DNA of 64,000 nt from Neodiprion pinetum. Taxonomy: Eukaryota > Arthropoda > Insecta > Hymenoptera > Diprionidae. Below are positions 36,373 through 47,889 of this stretch, one piece after another. The position numbers and the translations under genes are program-made. The notes under the pieces are model-generated. The model made no database searches. It saw only the letters and a program-made list of their open reading frames with translations, and was not told the origin of the DNA. The number at the start of each line of letters is the position of its first letter. Position 1 is the stretch's first letter. The stretch is from the NCBI RefSeq assembly GCF_021155775.2, contig NC_060232.1:1488001-1552000 (forward strand), in the 5' to 3' direction.

Positions 36373-39300
36373 TTATCGATATTCTTTCCATGTTTTTTCC
36401 ACGCTCGGACATCCGGTACGATGATCAAGTATAACGCGGATGAGAAGATTATAAGAAAAAACTAACGTCGGCTAAAACAGTCGATGATAAACTTGCGATC
36501 AGAGATTACAAGTCGAAAGTCCAAACCGCGTTACAGGTTATACATTCATACGTATATACGTATAATTGTGTGAGACGACAGATGTAGGTACGTAAGTGTT
36601 TTAATTCTAATAATAATCAATAGTACCAGGCATGTGTTTCTAATTATTATGCAGATGCACAGGGACTTGACGCGTGATTTGCGCCGGTTTATACACTCTC
36701 GAGTTTATTATTCTCCTCCCTTCGTCACGATGCAGAATTATATCGCGCCCCGTTGCGTTTCGCGATTCGTAACGCTCCAAAATTGGCCGTCGCGGCGCTT
36801 GGCCAAAAACCCGAAACGCCCCCTGCGAACCAGATTCTCGACTCGTGCCCGAAATCCGCATCTCTATATGCATTATACATACTACATCTCATCTGTCTAA
36901 TTTATCGATGCGAGACCTTTTCGCTTGAGAAGCCAATGCTTCTTTTTTCTAAATCTTTGAATAGGTATACATATATATACAAGACTAAAAATGTGCCGTG
37001 GAGAAAACCGTCAAAATGCACGAGGATAAAACTAACAACGTTTACAGTAAACGTTGCATGTTTAGGAAAAATCCTCACTTTCAATCATTCCGGATGTCTG
37101 AAGTTTCAGCGAACCATGATAAAGAAAATATAGTCTTATTTCGAAAAGCTGACGGCTTAAAAGTCATTTTAAAATTGTGCGATAATTATTATTATATTTA
37201 TTTGATTTTTTTTCTCGACGTTTCGTTACACGTACCAACTTCAGTGGAAATTGAAGGAATGCGATCCAGGCAAGGTGTTGCAAGGTTACACCGTAATTGT
37301 AACGGGGAGATTTGTTCGCGTAATTCGTGCGTGCGCGAGGCGTTATTGCTGTTACATGCCTTATACACGCCCATAATGCAACGCGGCGGAGATCTCGATC
37401 TTAAAAATATCGGCACTCGGCGACGACCTTTAGGCGATAGTTGAGCTCCGCGGTAGCGACCGCGAGTAATCACCGTATAATCCGATAATACACGGGATTG
37501 TCAGATTTTTTACGTCCCGGATTACATCCAACTAATCTCTAAATGGTTCGCTCTAATCGTCGCTGTTTAGCCAACGACCGCAGAGTCGGCCGGGTATATA
37601 TTTGGCACATTTGCGCGATGCGTGGTTTGTTCTTTTTCCTTTTTCTTCTTCCTCCTCATCCACTCGCCTCTGGTTTCTTTTTACGATCCAGCTTTTTTAT
37701 CACCGCCGCGCTCAATGCAATGCGCGTGGCAGACCTTATACTCTACGGTTATCCATAAATCCATTAACTTGTCAAGTTTCTTCGTTTCGAGTGTTCTTCG
37801 GAGTCGCGTGAATTTAACTTGTTCGGGATATATCGCATTTTCGACCACGGATATTGCAGTTTTAAGGTATTATTATTTCACGGATATTCCCAGTCGAAAG
37901 TTAGTCTCGGTGAAGATATTGTACACTTCGCGATGATGAGATAATTAGTTTTTAATAATTATAATAATAATAACAACAGTAAAAATGTCAAAAAGTTGCG
38001 GAGAAATTGTTTGAACAAAAATTTGTGTAACAAATCTCTAGTGAAATTTTTTTTACCTCATATAAAATGAATTCATTGATTTTTCTGAATATCTATGAAT
38101 TTTTTCTGGAATTTTCGACGATTTTGAATAATTCCGCCCTCCAAAGTTTTCCAACGCTCTATTTATGAAAACATTCGTTCCATGCCTCTGAAACTTCTCG
38201 AGCGTATCGTATAAGAACTTACGAAAACTTGTCCAAAAATTCAGGACTCGTTGATCCATTTTTCAAAAATTTGAAAAAAGTTCTTTGAAACGGGTTTTTC
38301 AAAATCTTCGAAAATTCGAAAAAACAATTCACAACAACTTATTGGCACTATTATTATTACTAAAAACGAATTATCTTATAAACTTGGTGACGGTTGATGT
38401 TTTTCAGACTTTCGTCTCATCGCGAAGCGGTCAATATTCTCACCGAGAATCACTTTCGGTTGGGAATATCCGTCGAATAATACCTTAAATGCGCCAAGGG
38501 AAGGTTCAGAGTCAATATCAGGTGCAACGGCCGGTTGTTCGGTGCCATTTTTATACATTCATCTTCTCAACCGCGTTCATTACGTCTGCATCGCGACGCG
38601 TGGCAAACAATCGAGAAGGCATCGCACCCGGGTGGCTTGAACTTTAAAATCCCTGCAGCAGGTTGTTCGAACGGAGGAGGGAGAGTGGCTGAAGGAAAAA
38701 GTGAGAACCGCGAATTCCTCGACTATGACGTACTTACGTATAACGCAAGCGGTATACGTAATAGCCTCTCGGCAGCTGTGACTCACTTTTGCCGCAAAGT
38801 CGTCGCAACGGACAATTCGATTTAATAAATCAGCCGTCGCGAATACTGTGTCTGACGGTGATGGCTCCTCGAGAAGAAACCGCCTCTCGCTTCCTTCCCG
38901 CCAAACTCTCAAACTCGCCGAAATCCCTGCCCTGCGGCTATATATAAAAGAAGTATACGACATGTGTAAGATATATATATATATATATGTACGAGTATAT
39001 GTGTGTGCGTGTATCTTTCAAATTTGTTCGGTTTTTGCAGTGTCCGATTGTTACCCCTCTCTCTCTCTCTCTCTGTCTATTTTATTTTTTTGTTCTTCTT
39101 CTTTGCTTTTCACCGTGACAGACAAAAAGGCGGCTGGATCTGACGTAGTTTATGTAATCGCGGGATTAACACGTTACCGAAATATAATGCGACACATACG
39201 GAAGTGGATATTTTAGGGAACGAGGGTTTTCCGCCGCCTGTATCTACTCTGCTGCTATTGTACACCGAATAAAAGTTGTATATACGCGGTTCATATATCT

Positions 39301-39503
39301 GCAGTGTAAATATATGTGCGCATGTGTGAAAGAACAAAACGAGGACCAGATGCACGCGCGGATTCCTCTGCACGCAACACAGCCTCTTTAAACATCTGAG
39401 AAGAGATGAGGCTAAAAATAGACACCGCGACTTTACCGCGTGCCTTGGATTCCGCGGTGATCGCGAGCCCCTTGCTCGGCTGTCTCTAAAGCGAAATGCG
39501 TGA

Positions 39504-39564
39504 GATGGATGGATGGATGGATGAATAGATAGACGGACGATAGAGAGAGAGAGAGGGAGAGAGA
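39504..39564 (+). repeat. (GGAT)n plus (GA)n microsatellite cluster
   Basis: Several GGAT tetranucleotides with variant units are followed shortly by a GA run. Confidence 0.85.
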
Positions 39565-40951
39565 GCCGGATGAATCAGAGATGGATGATGGAGGCTAGGA
39601 GTGCGTGTCGCACTGATCGGTGTGCACGTCACGTGTGTGCTGTAGAATAGTAGAAACGGCGCGTCGACGTGTTAAACTCGTTTAACTTTATTGACCAGTA
39701 AGCGACTCTTGTCCCATACGTTTCCTTATGGGATTAATGACGCCTAGATACGGGAAAGAATCAAAGAAACGTATGTAAAATGAACAGAGCTACGTATACA
39801 GATTTTTGCATTCCGAAAATTTATAACAGTTATGAAATTTAATTGCTCCCACATATCAGTGGTGTTACATTGAACGTTACACATATTAAATTGTATATAA
39901 ATAATTACATGTAACGTAGACCTCTGGCGTTAACGGATTCTTTGATTTCCGTACATATAATGTCCGTTCAAAAGTCAGAGGTCGGTTCGTGAAATGGCTC
40001 GAATTTCACAATCAGACTCTGTGGTCACTGCTCGGGCAATGGGTAATAATATAGGTATAAAGGAAATGTGGATAAATAAATAAAATAAATGAAGATACAC
40101 GAGCGTAATTCGAATTTTTTTCTTTTCCGTCTTCTCGTACTTTAATCGATTCTCTTGCTGCTGTATAATTACTTTTCGTTCGTTTTCTACACGTATAGAC
40201 GAAACACGTGATGAAAATCAAATTTATGTAATATTAATAACAGTAGAAAGAATTATGTTCATATGATTTTCAAGATTAGCATTGTACGCTGAATTGTAAT
40301 ATATACATATAGTATTTTAACACACTTATGCAAAGACGAGATAACGAAAAAATATGTACGATTCTTCTTTCTAACTTTCGTGCGAAAATCAGAATGACGG
40401 GGGAAAAAATGTGCAAGTAACTTTACGGTGTGTCTCATGTACAGAGTGAGTTTGTAACGACTGCACATGGCTATTCGTCGTCTGCTGAATTCTAACGCGC
40501 CAATCGTCTCTAACCTCAAAAATTTTTACAATTTTGAATCGAGCGCAAACGCCACCGACAATCGTGAACATTTTTTTAGGTTGAACAAATCTTGGCGAAC
40601 GTTCGTATGAATTTATGACGATTGGCAGACCTGGCAAAGAATTGCTCGCGAATTTTGACGCGTGCGCGTTAAATTTCAGCAGACGACGAAACATCTTGTC
40701 GTTATATGAGAAAGACTCTGTATACCGCGTGTGCGTGGATATCCTTGTACGGTACATAACTACATATGAAGGAAACAGATGTTAAACGCCGTGTCGGAAA
40801 GCCAAAAAATTTTGAGAATCAACGGCTGGTGGCGTTTTTGGCGAGGAAAAAGAATTATCTTCGGTGCGGCTTACGGACGGCTCTCATTTTCAGTGGTTCT
40901 CAAATCTTGTCTTACAACCCTTTGAGTCACGCATGATTGTGCTGAGTCAAC

Positions 40952-41135
40952 GCTGATTGCGAATCTAAAATCAGATTTAAAAAATTTAAAATGGCGTATC
41001 CGATATGGCGGACAGAAATTTCGAATTTCAACGAATGCGGTGAAAAAATTCTATGCAGGACCTGTTGGGGTCGCTGATTGGATTCGTTATACCGAATTTA
41101 CAAAATCTGATTTCAGATTCGTAATCAGCGACCCC
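40952..41135. mobile_element. Short inverted-repeat (MITE-like) element with nested hairpins
   Basis: The left arm 40952-40978 (starts GCTGATTGCGAATCTAAAAT) and the reverse complement of 41103-41129 (starts GCTGATTACGAATCTGAAAT) differ at only 2 of 27 bases. A second inverted pair sits inside: GGGGTCGCTGATT at 41067-41079 against AATCAGCGACCCC at 41123-41135. No coding capacity is seen. The double hairpin suggests either a MITE or two insertions of a related palindromic unit. Exact ends and target duplication are unresolved. Confidence 0.7.
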
Positions 41136-41479
41136 GAGAACCCTTGGCCAGAGTTTGATCTCCGGTTTCGATCGAATTTGAAAATACGTCCTTAAATTTT
41201 CGCGATTTTTTTAAATCAATCTGTTTCTAACGATAATAATTTACGTTATATCGCAATAATTACTCTCGAGTATCGAACAGCTGTTAGCACGGTATCAGAA
41301 ACAGGAAAAAACCGCAAAACAATATCTCTTCAAAGTTCTCCAAATATACAAAACACGGATATAAAATATGCGATAAAAATACTTATACGGCTACGAATCA
41401 AAGGGATAGCACATCCCCGAACATCCGGGAGTGCGAATATGCCTGAATGTGTGGAATCAGTGCGACAACTACGTAGATC

Positions 41480-41760
41480 ATAATATACATGATGTAGAGG
41501 AGGACACGAGCGCGTGGGAGTTTACCAACGGTTGCCAAGCAACCGGGTGACCCAGATCTTCCGCTCCGCGTCTGCAGACGGTGCTCGGCGTCGGGACGCC
41601 GGTCGGCTCGGCTTCTTGGCCCCCGTCGACGTTTCGAGCAACCCCTTCGACCCCCCGCGCCTTTGAACCCTCGACGACGGCGTGACGTCGACAACCTCCG
41701 AGTGGTCAAGTTGTCACACGTATGTCGTGTGTGCCTCGGCTTAAGGGGATGTATCGCGAT
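41480..41760. promoter_or_regulatory. GC-rich island with an RFX-like palindrome
   Basis: A GC-rich, CpG-rich patch in AT-rich surroundings. It contains GGTTGCCAAGCAACC (41530-41544), exact 6-base inverted arms GGTTGC/GCAACC around a 3-base spacer. This fits the RFX dimer consensus GTNRCC-N(0-3)-RGYAAC with a one-base spacer. Open frames through the island (for example minus 41398-41709, Arg-rich) are not convincing proteins. It may be a promoter or enhancer of an unknown transcript. Confidence 0.4.
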
Positions 41761-41784
41761 ATCGTGGACTTGGGAAGAGAGCGC

Positions 41785-42062
41785 GCGTTACGGTAGGTTG
41801 GTCTGTTTTTTTACTTTTTTTTTTTTTTTCTCAAGGTGCCACTCGAAACATTTGTGACAAATACTGAAAAAAAGACAGTCGTAAGGTGTACACGTAAGAA
41901 TAAATGGAAAATATTACAATAATTGGCAGCAACATCTAAGTATATTCTTTACCTTCTTGGTAAGGCCTTTACGACATTTTTTTTTTTCAGTATTTGTCAC
42001 GAATTTTTCGTATGGCACCTTGTAGAAAAAAAGTTAGAAAATGAACTATCCTAATGTCACGG
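41785..42062. mobile_element. Fold-back element (imperfect palindrome)
   Basis: The left arm from 41832 reads CAAGGTGCCACTCGAAACAT, then TGTGACAAATACTGAAAAAA and a GTCGTAAGG block. The reverse complement of the right arm (ending at 42022) reads CAAGGTGCCATACGAAAAAT, then CGTGACAAATACTGAAAAAA and GTCGTAAAGG. The arms extend outward through T-rich sequence to a weakly matching TAGG-TTGGT/TAGGATAGTT pair near 41790 and 42055. The central loop is about 80 bases. No transposase frame is present. Confidence 0.75.
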
Positions 42063-43278
42063 ATTCAAAAAGAATACCTCTAGACAAGAATCTGTGATCA
42101 CTCTCCTTGTTAGTACGGAAGTAGATTTTTGTTTTGGTATTAACGGAAATTAAAAATCAAGTTTTGGTCTGTGAATCGATCGAGGTTGAAAGAAATGAAA
42201 ACCGGCTTGTTCCCTTGGTGTTCAAACAGTGAAAAAATTCTGCTTTGTTGTCATTCTACTCTTGATGTACATGTGAATCGTTGAATGGTTAACAGCAATT
42301 CATTCCATTTCTCCGTTCGAGTGTGATCCGAGATTAAACTTTTTCATCCCCTACACGAGGGTTGAAATCGTTTCAAACTTTGGTAAATTATATGGAGTTT
42401 ATGATCTCGCTTGCCTGCCGGTTAAACTTGCAGAAAAGTTTGGAAAACTTATGATAAGATGCTTGGAAAAAAAAGAAAAATAAGAAAAAAACATACGCAC
42501 AAGGTTAGCTCTATTATACAGAGCAGCATCCCACGATCTCAAGGCAAATGAGAATCGCTTGCACGAGTATATTATAACTTATAGCGCACCCGTAAATTTT
42601 CTCAAATGTTCTCATCGTCCGAGCAAACACAATCCAAAATCCCGCATAATTTTCCAAAGTTTGCGAACGGTTGCGATCTTACTTCGGAGGGTAGTTTCAC
42701 CCTCTTAATGTGTTTAATGGCGGATAAAAATGAGACGCGTCGCTTAGTTTTTAGTCTACTATAACGTGTCACAAAAGAAATCAATTCGAAGATTCAAGGG
42801 TTTGCGGGTTTCTAGGTCAGTCGTCGATTGGCGGGGGGGGGGATATCGCAAACTTGCGTTTAAGCTCGACAAGAAATTTCGCATCTTAATTATTGCGTCG
42901 GATTCCCGCTTCGGTAGCCATATAATGCACCGCAAGAGCGCAATGTAAAACGCTTTTGGAGAGCAGGCAGTCGGATTTTTGCCAACTCCGAACTTTCTCA
43001 AAGTAATTCCGCGATTCCGCGGTCTGTCTCTGTCGGGTTTTATACGCGTGCACGTGATAGGGGATGCTGGGCAGGGAAAGCGGGGGTGCTCGGGTTCACT
43101 GAACATGGAACAAACCTCGCGTCGCCGGCTCGCCTGGCGTCGCGACGCGTCGCGTCGCTTTCGTCTCTACTCTCAATTTGACCAACGAGCGAAAAACGCG
43201 GATGCGAAACAAATGAAATCAAGTTTTCGCGATATTTTTGCTACTTTTTCTTCATTCGCTTTCCCACTTTCTCTCTCT

Positions 43279-43314
<36 letters not shown>

Positions 43315-43871
43315 TCAACCCAACGAGAATGATTTGAAGCGACAAAAATACCGGCGCATTATGTAACAATAATTTAGCTACCGGTACAACGATTAATAAT
43401 GTAGTATTATTCTTTTGAAGAAAATAATTGATCACTCCGTGCAGTGTGTAGAAAGGAGATCGTCGCCGAGATCATCGATCGCACACCCTTACAGGCTGCA
43501 CGGTGAAAGTCGAGATGATGATGCTTCTAACGCCGCAACGCATGCTCTGAAACATCTTTCGTTTTACGCGCGGCTCTTTCAGTTTACAGAGGAATACGTC
43601 GCACAATGGGTGTATTGCAAAAATAATAAGAGAAAAAAAATGATAATAATCGATGTGAACGGCGCGTAACAACGGATACAACAATGGACCGACGGTCTTC
43701 GACCCCTTTGCCGATGTACTGTTTCCGGAAGTCAAAACTGATCTCGGTTATTATACGTATGTAGTACAGATTATTGTTATGCGTCTATGATCAATTTCAC
43801 CTTGGTGAGAATAAAAATAAGAACATTAAAATATCGGTAGATTTGTTAAAAAAGTCGACAGTGTCGTATAA
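42063..43871. other. Non-coding interval with a GC-rich patch
   Basis: A short GC-rich patch at about 42.8-43.2 kb includes a run of ten Gs near 42832. Frames on both strands here (42979-43332 plus, 42759-43106 minus) overlap each other and run into simple repeats, so I do not call a gene. Confidence 0.45.
43262..43311 (+). repeat. (CT)n microsatellite
   Basis: A CT-dinucleotide run with one ATCT interruption. Confidence 0.9.
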
Positions 43872-44498
43872 TTAAGGGGGGTGGTGTACAGTCTGGTCGG
43901 TTTGAAATCACACCTATTTTTAGAAGTTTCTTCAAAGAAAATGAAAACCCTTTGAGCAATTTGAGTTTAAAGTCTTTATTATTTATAGTTTCAAGAACAT
44001 TTGCAGATTTTTTCATTAAAATTCATAACAAAATAGCGGCATGGCGCGTATAAGTAGCGAACCTTGGTCAATTTTCTTGAAAATCTTTGAAACTTTTTTA
44101 TAGATTCAAGCTTGCGGCTAGATTTTTGAATTTCAATCTCAATATTATTTTATGAAAATTTTTTCAACAATTTTTGGTTTGAAAAATGAAATTTCTTGTT
44201 CATTATTGTATATATTTGAACAAGAATGTTTTTTTCTTATATTTTACAAATTGGACAGTGACATCAGTAGATGCGCCACCGCAAAAGTCCTCGAGTTCGG
44301 AGTCGTTCGCTACTCATACGCGCCATGTCGCCATTTTGTTGTTAATTTCAATGAATAAATTCTAAAGTATTCTTGAGTCTATAAATAATAAATCCCTCAA
44401 GCTGAAATTGCTCCAAGTGTTTTCATTTTCTTTAAAAAAAAAAACCTCCCGAAAATCGGTACGACTTCAAACCGTCCAATCTGTACACCTCCCCTTAA
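43872..44498. mobile_element. Fold-back element with about 190-base arms bounded by TTAA
   Basis: The left end reads TTAAGGGGGGTGGTGTACAG and the reverse complement of the right end reads TTAAGGGGAGGTGTACAGAT. Matching continues inward through AAAGAAAATGAAAAC, GAGCAATTT, TTTATTATTTATAG, ACAAAATGGC/ACAAAATAGC and CATGGCGCGTAT-AGTAGCGAAC. This gives arms of roughly 190 bases (43872 to about 44063 and about 44307 to 44498) around an AT-rich loop of about 240 bases. Both boundaries carry TTAA, the target duplicated by piggyBac-type transposons, so a non-autonomous piggyBac-like element is a reasonable hypothesis, though TTAA is also part of the palindrome. No transposase is encoded. Confidence 0.8.
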
Positions 44499-45916
44499 AT
44501 TCGATCGTTCCCAAGCGGACTTTGTCTTCTCAGATGCTTCGTGAAAGACAACACTTTCGGTATACATAATTTATAACCCTGCGATGTGCATATTACAATA
44601 TATACGTCTATATATTAATAAGAAATCCAACGTTCGTGAGAACGAGTCCAGGTTCTATCGCGGCTGCTCACATGTTGTATATCTTCCGCTGTTGCACCAC
44701 TCGATACAGACGTATAGATCCAATTTAATTCTTCCCATGCATTCATTATTCGTCGACCATACCTGCGAGGCTTTTCTAGGTTTGTATGCGGGGTTTGTGC
44801 GATCCTGCCCGAGCGATGAATAATAACTTTTAACCCTATATATAATTATATGTATATATATGTTAGTGTGGGTGTGTATGTGCAACATTGGCCGCATGCA
44901 TCATTCATGGAAAGTTCAACCTCGGTACTTTCATCCAAGTGTTCAGCTCGGCGGAAAACGAGGTGCTAGGTGGGTTATAAGCTCCGAAGACGTTCGTAGA
45001 CATTCGTATCGAACATGTGGGACATCGAACAATATAATTTAACCCTCGTACCGTCAGGCACGTCTCACATCGATCCGCGGCCTCTTCGAGGTTCCAGTCT
45101 TCTGGATTATTCTTTGCGACATCGTTTTCAAACAAACCCCTATCGATCATCGACCATTTTCAAATATTCAACGCACTCTTGGCGTTGAATTATTACGCTT
45201 GCGGTCAAAAAATTATATGGAAAATGTACGACTACTTCCACCTGAGCAACAAACGGTCGTTACAAAATACCAGGAATGATAAATTTTTTTATTTATCACT
45301 CGCAAACGATACTGGGAATTAACTTCAATGAATCCTGCAAGCGGCGCGGTGTTTTTTCAGTCTTTTGTCACTGCGGGAACTCTTTACAGTATTTCAAGTG
45401 CCCGATTGGGTCGTATTAATTCGCCTATATATTTTACTGCGTAGCGATTGTTGGAATTCAATTATCCTTAATAAAGCCACCGTGCGGTGCGATGATAAAG
45501 AAATCGACGGGTATATTATTTATTAATTACAGAGTCATTTCTTAACCTCGTTCGTCCTTTTCTTCGTCGATATCAATATTATTATTTCCTTCGTCGTCTC
45601 TGACCGTTGACATTGAAACATTTATACGAACACCCGATTCTCAACGAATCACGATTTACGCCCATTCTGGCGATCGATTCACCAGCCTCGAGAGCTGCAA
45701 GATTAATGAAGCTTTTATTAATCATCGATACGAGGAAAACGAAGAGGATGAAAAGGATGAACCGAGTAAAAACAGGGAAAAAAGCGATCGCTCAATTACG
45801 AATCTGTTTATCAGCTACGACGCATCTCAATGTCATGATCGAATTAATTTCCACCTTCAATTAATCCCAGGGTATACCTACAACTTTCCGCATCACTGTA
45901 TCTCAGGATGTTTGTA
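44499..45916. other. Non-coding interval
   Basis: AT-rich sequence with short (TA)n and (GT)n runs near 44.84 kb. No open frame worth calling on either strand and no recognisable RNA gene. Confidence 0.5.
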
Positions 45917-46333
45917 TTTTTGAGCTGCTTAGCCGGCGTTTCGAGAAAACAGGAGAATTTTACGTTGTTTGCGTTTACCTGAAAAACTGCCGTCGATAAA
46001 TGAAAAATGACTTGACCATCGCGTATAGCGGAAAATTCGACATCTAATTACGTCTTCACACGTCGGAAACGTGGTCGGATTAACGAATTGAGAAAAAAAG
46101 AAATTATTTCACCAAAATTCCCTAGACGCCGTCGATAAATAGAACTTCTTTTTTCTTAATTTGTTAATCCGACTCCGTTTCCGACGTGTGAGGACGTAAT
46201 TAGACGTAGAATTTTCCGCTCTACGCGACGGTGAGGTAATTTTTCATCTATCGTCGGCGGTTTTTGAAATAAACGCAAAAAACTTGGAGCTTTGCGGTTT
46301 TCTCTAAGCGTCGGCTTAATACAGCTCAAAAAC
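45917..46333. mobile_element. Large imperfect palindrome (fold-back element) with about 185-base arms
   Basis: The left arm begins TATTTTTGAGCTGCTTAGCC and contains TTTGCGTTTA, GCGGAAAATTC, TCTAATTACGTC and CACACGTCGGAAACG before a TCGGATTAAC block. The reverse complement of the right arm (ending near 46333) gives TTTTTGAGCTG, AAGCCGACG, TTTGCGTTTA, GCGGAAAATTC, TCTAATTACGTC, CACACGTCGGAAACG and TCGGATTAAC in the same order. The loop is only about 40 bases, so single strands would form a very long hairpin. No protein is encoded and no target duplication is evident. Confidence 0.8.
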
Positions 46334-47682
46334 GGCTTCCGATTTGAATTCCCGAGGGTCGATAATTCCTGTACACAAAAATGCAGCCGTACTCTGAATA
46401 CTTTGAATTCAGACCTATCACAACCGGCTTTTTTCCTGACTCCTTTACACGCTCATTCATCAATCGCCGTTTACAGCCGAACGATATCAACTCGCGACGA
46501 TTGTCGTTCGATTTCCGATGACCGTGAACAAGCGGAACTTGCGATGACAGTGCGACGATAGTCCGACTTCGAGCGTGTAATAAAGCTTGGAATCAGTTTC
46601 CCGTTTGCGTGCAGGGCTGTTATTAAATCACGCCTGTACACGATGTACGTAATCAGGTACCTCCGTAGAACGGACAAGCTGGAACAACAATTAATATTCC
46701 CAATGGTCAAGATGTTATCAGTCCCGCGTGAACCAACCCACGTTTGTCATTTGTCAAAGAGGAACTGACGTGCATTCGAGTGCACATCCATTGTACACGC
46801 AACACAACAAGTCGATTATACTTGGGTACTGCTGGGTATATGTACAACGTAACTGCGATGTGTTACACACACGCACACGCGCAAACGCACGCAGCTTGTG
46901 GCGCGGACACAAGATTTCTTCTCGCTTCATCGCGTAGTTCTCTTCATTCATGCGGGCAGCGGATCGCCACTTGACCATATTCCATCTACGTGCATCTATG
47001 CAAGCGAAACACTGTACGCGTAGTGCAGTGTAAACGGGCGAAATGGGTTATCAGGTTTGATCTTGCGCAGTGTTATCGCTCTCTCAGCTTCGGAAGCGAT
47101 AACACACGTCCTTATTATACATGTACAGTGTATGCACGGGAAGCTTGTACGTACATGTGTATTTATGTATGCGAACGAAGGGTGGTTATTATTTCGATCA
47201 TGTCGAAATTTCTTCGCTCTTGTCCCGCGAAAGAGTAATCATGTTGTATAGAAAATAATGGCGCGTTAGAGTTGTCGGAAGTTTTTTGGGTTTAGCCTGG
47301 TTTTTCTTTCTATGCAACATGATTACTTTTTCGGGGGTAAGCGCGGAGAAATTTAAAAATGATCCGAGTAAGAGCCACCCTAATATGCATGTACGAACAA
47401 TGTACAAAGAGCCGTCCGTTTATTAAGTAAGACGATTTTTAAACATTTCTCTCCCCCCTCCTGTAAATCTTACGCAAGATTGAATATGTATAAAATATCT
47501 CAAATATTTAAAGTGATCATAAAAATCGTAAACACGTCATAAGTATATTTTTGTACGTATAAAGTTCTTTATCACTGTTGTACTCATCGTCAGCTCTTTA
47601 TCGGTATATCTCTGTCGTGATGGAAAATTTGTTCACCAGGAATGCCTTTTCATCGATCATTGCCGTATATGTATAATACATA
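46334..47682. other. Non-coding interval
   Basis: No supported gene. An inverted pair of about 20 bases (ATCATGTTGTATAGAAA near 47238 and TTTCTATGCAACATGATTA near 47307) forms a possible small hairpin with a loop of about 50 bases. Confidence 0.4.
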
Positions 47683-47889
47683 CGCTGAGAAAACTTTCAT
47701 TCGTCACGATAACTAGAAAACTTCGGTATAACAGGTATCGTTAAAAAAAACTGTTTGAATATCGTTGGAGTTACGAAAAATAAGGTACGCGTAACCATTT
47801 TGCGCTATCGTCGATCCTTTTTTGGTAATTGCAACGCAAAATCAGTTTTCGAGGTTTACTCTACTTTTTTAGTTAAACAAAGCTTTGCA
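47683..47889 (-). repeat. Dispersed repeat, copy B (inverted relative to copy A)
   Basis: Read on the minus strand, this follows the same block order as 22094-22296: AAAAAAGTAGAGTAAACCTC, GTTGCAATTACCAAAAA, GGATCGA, TAGCGCAAAATG, TTACGCGTACC, ATTCAAACA and TTTTCTCAG, with scattered differences. The two copies are about 25.6 kb apart in opposite orientation. Confidence 0.8.

Larger units (their letters stand above)
23457..40951. other. Long non-coding stretch (intron of the 23.2 kb gene or intergenic)
   Basis: No open frame with recognisable protein similarity, splice logic or distinct composition was found in about 17 kb on either strand. It is AT-rich with CpG retained and contains many microsatellites and poly-T tracts (listed separately). 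If the exon at 23184-23456 belongs to a gene with a long first intron, as insect developmental and neuronal genes often do, this could be intronic. Very short exons could have escaped me. Confidence 0.55.

Noticed and set aside
38580..38963. 127-codon minus frame
   Set aside because: No splice context, no known motif and a competing 96-codon plus frame over the same bases.
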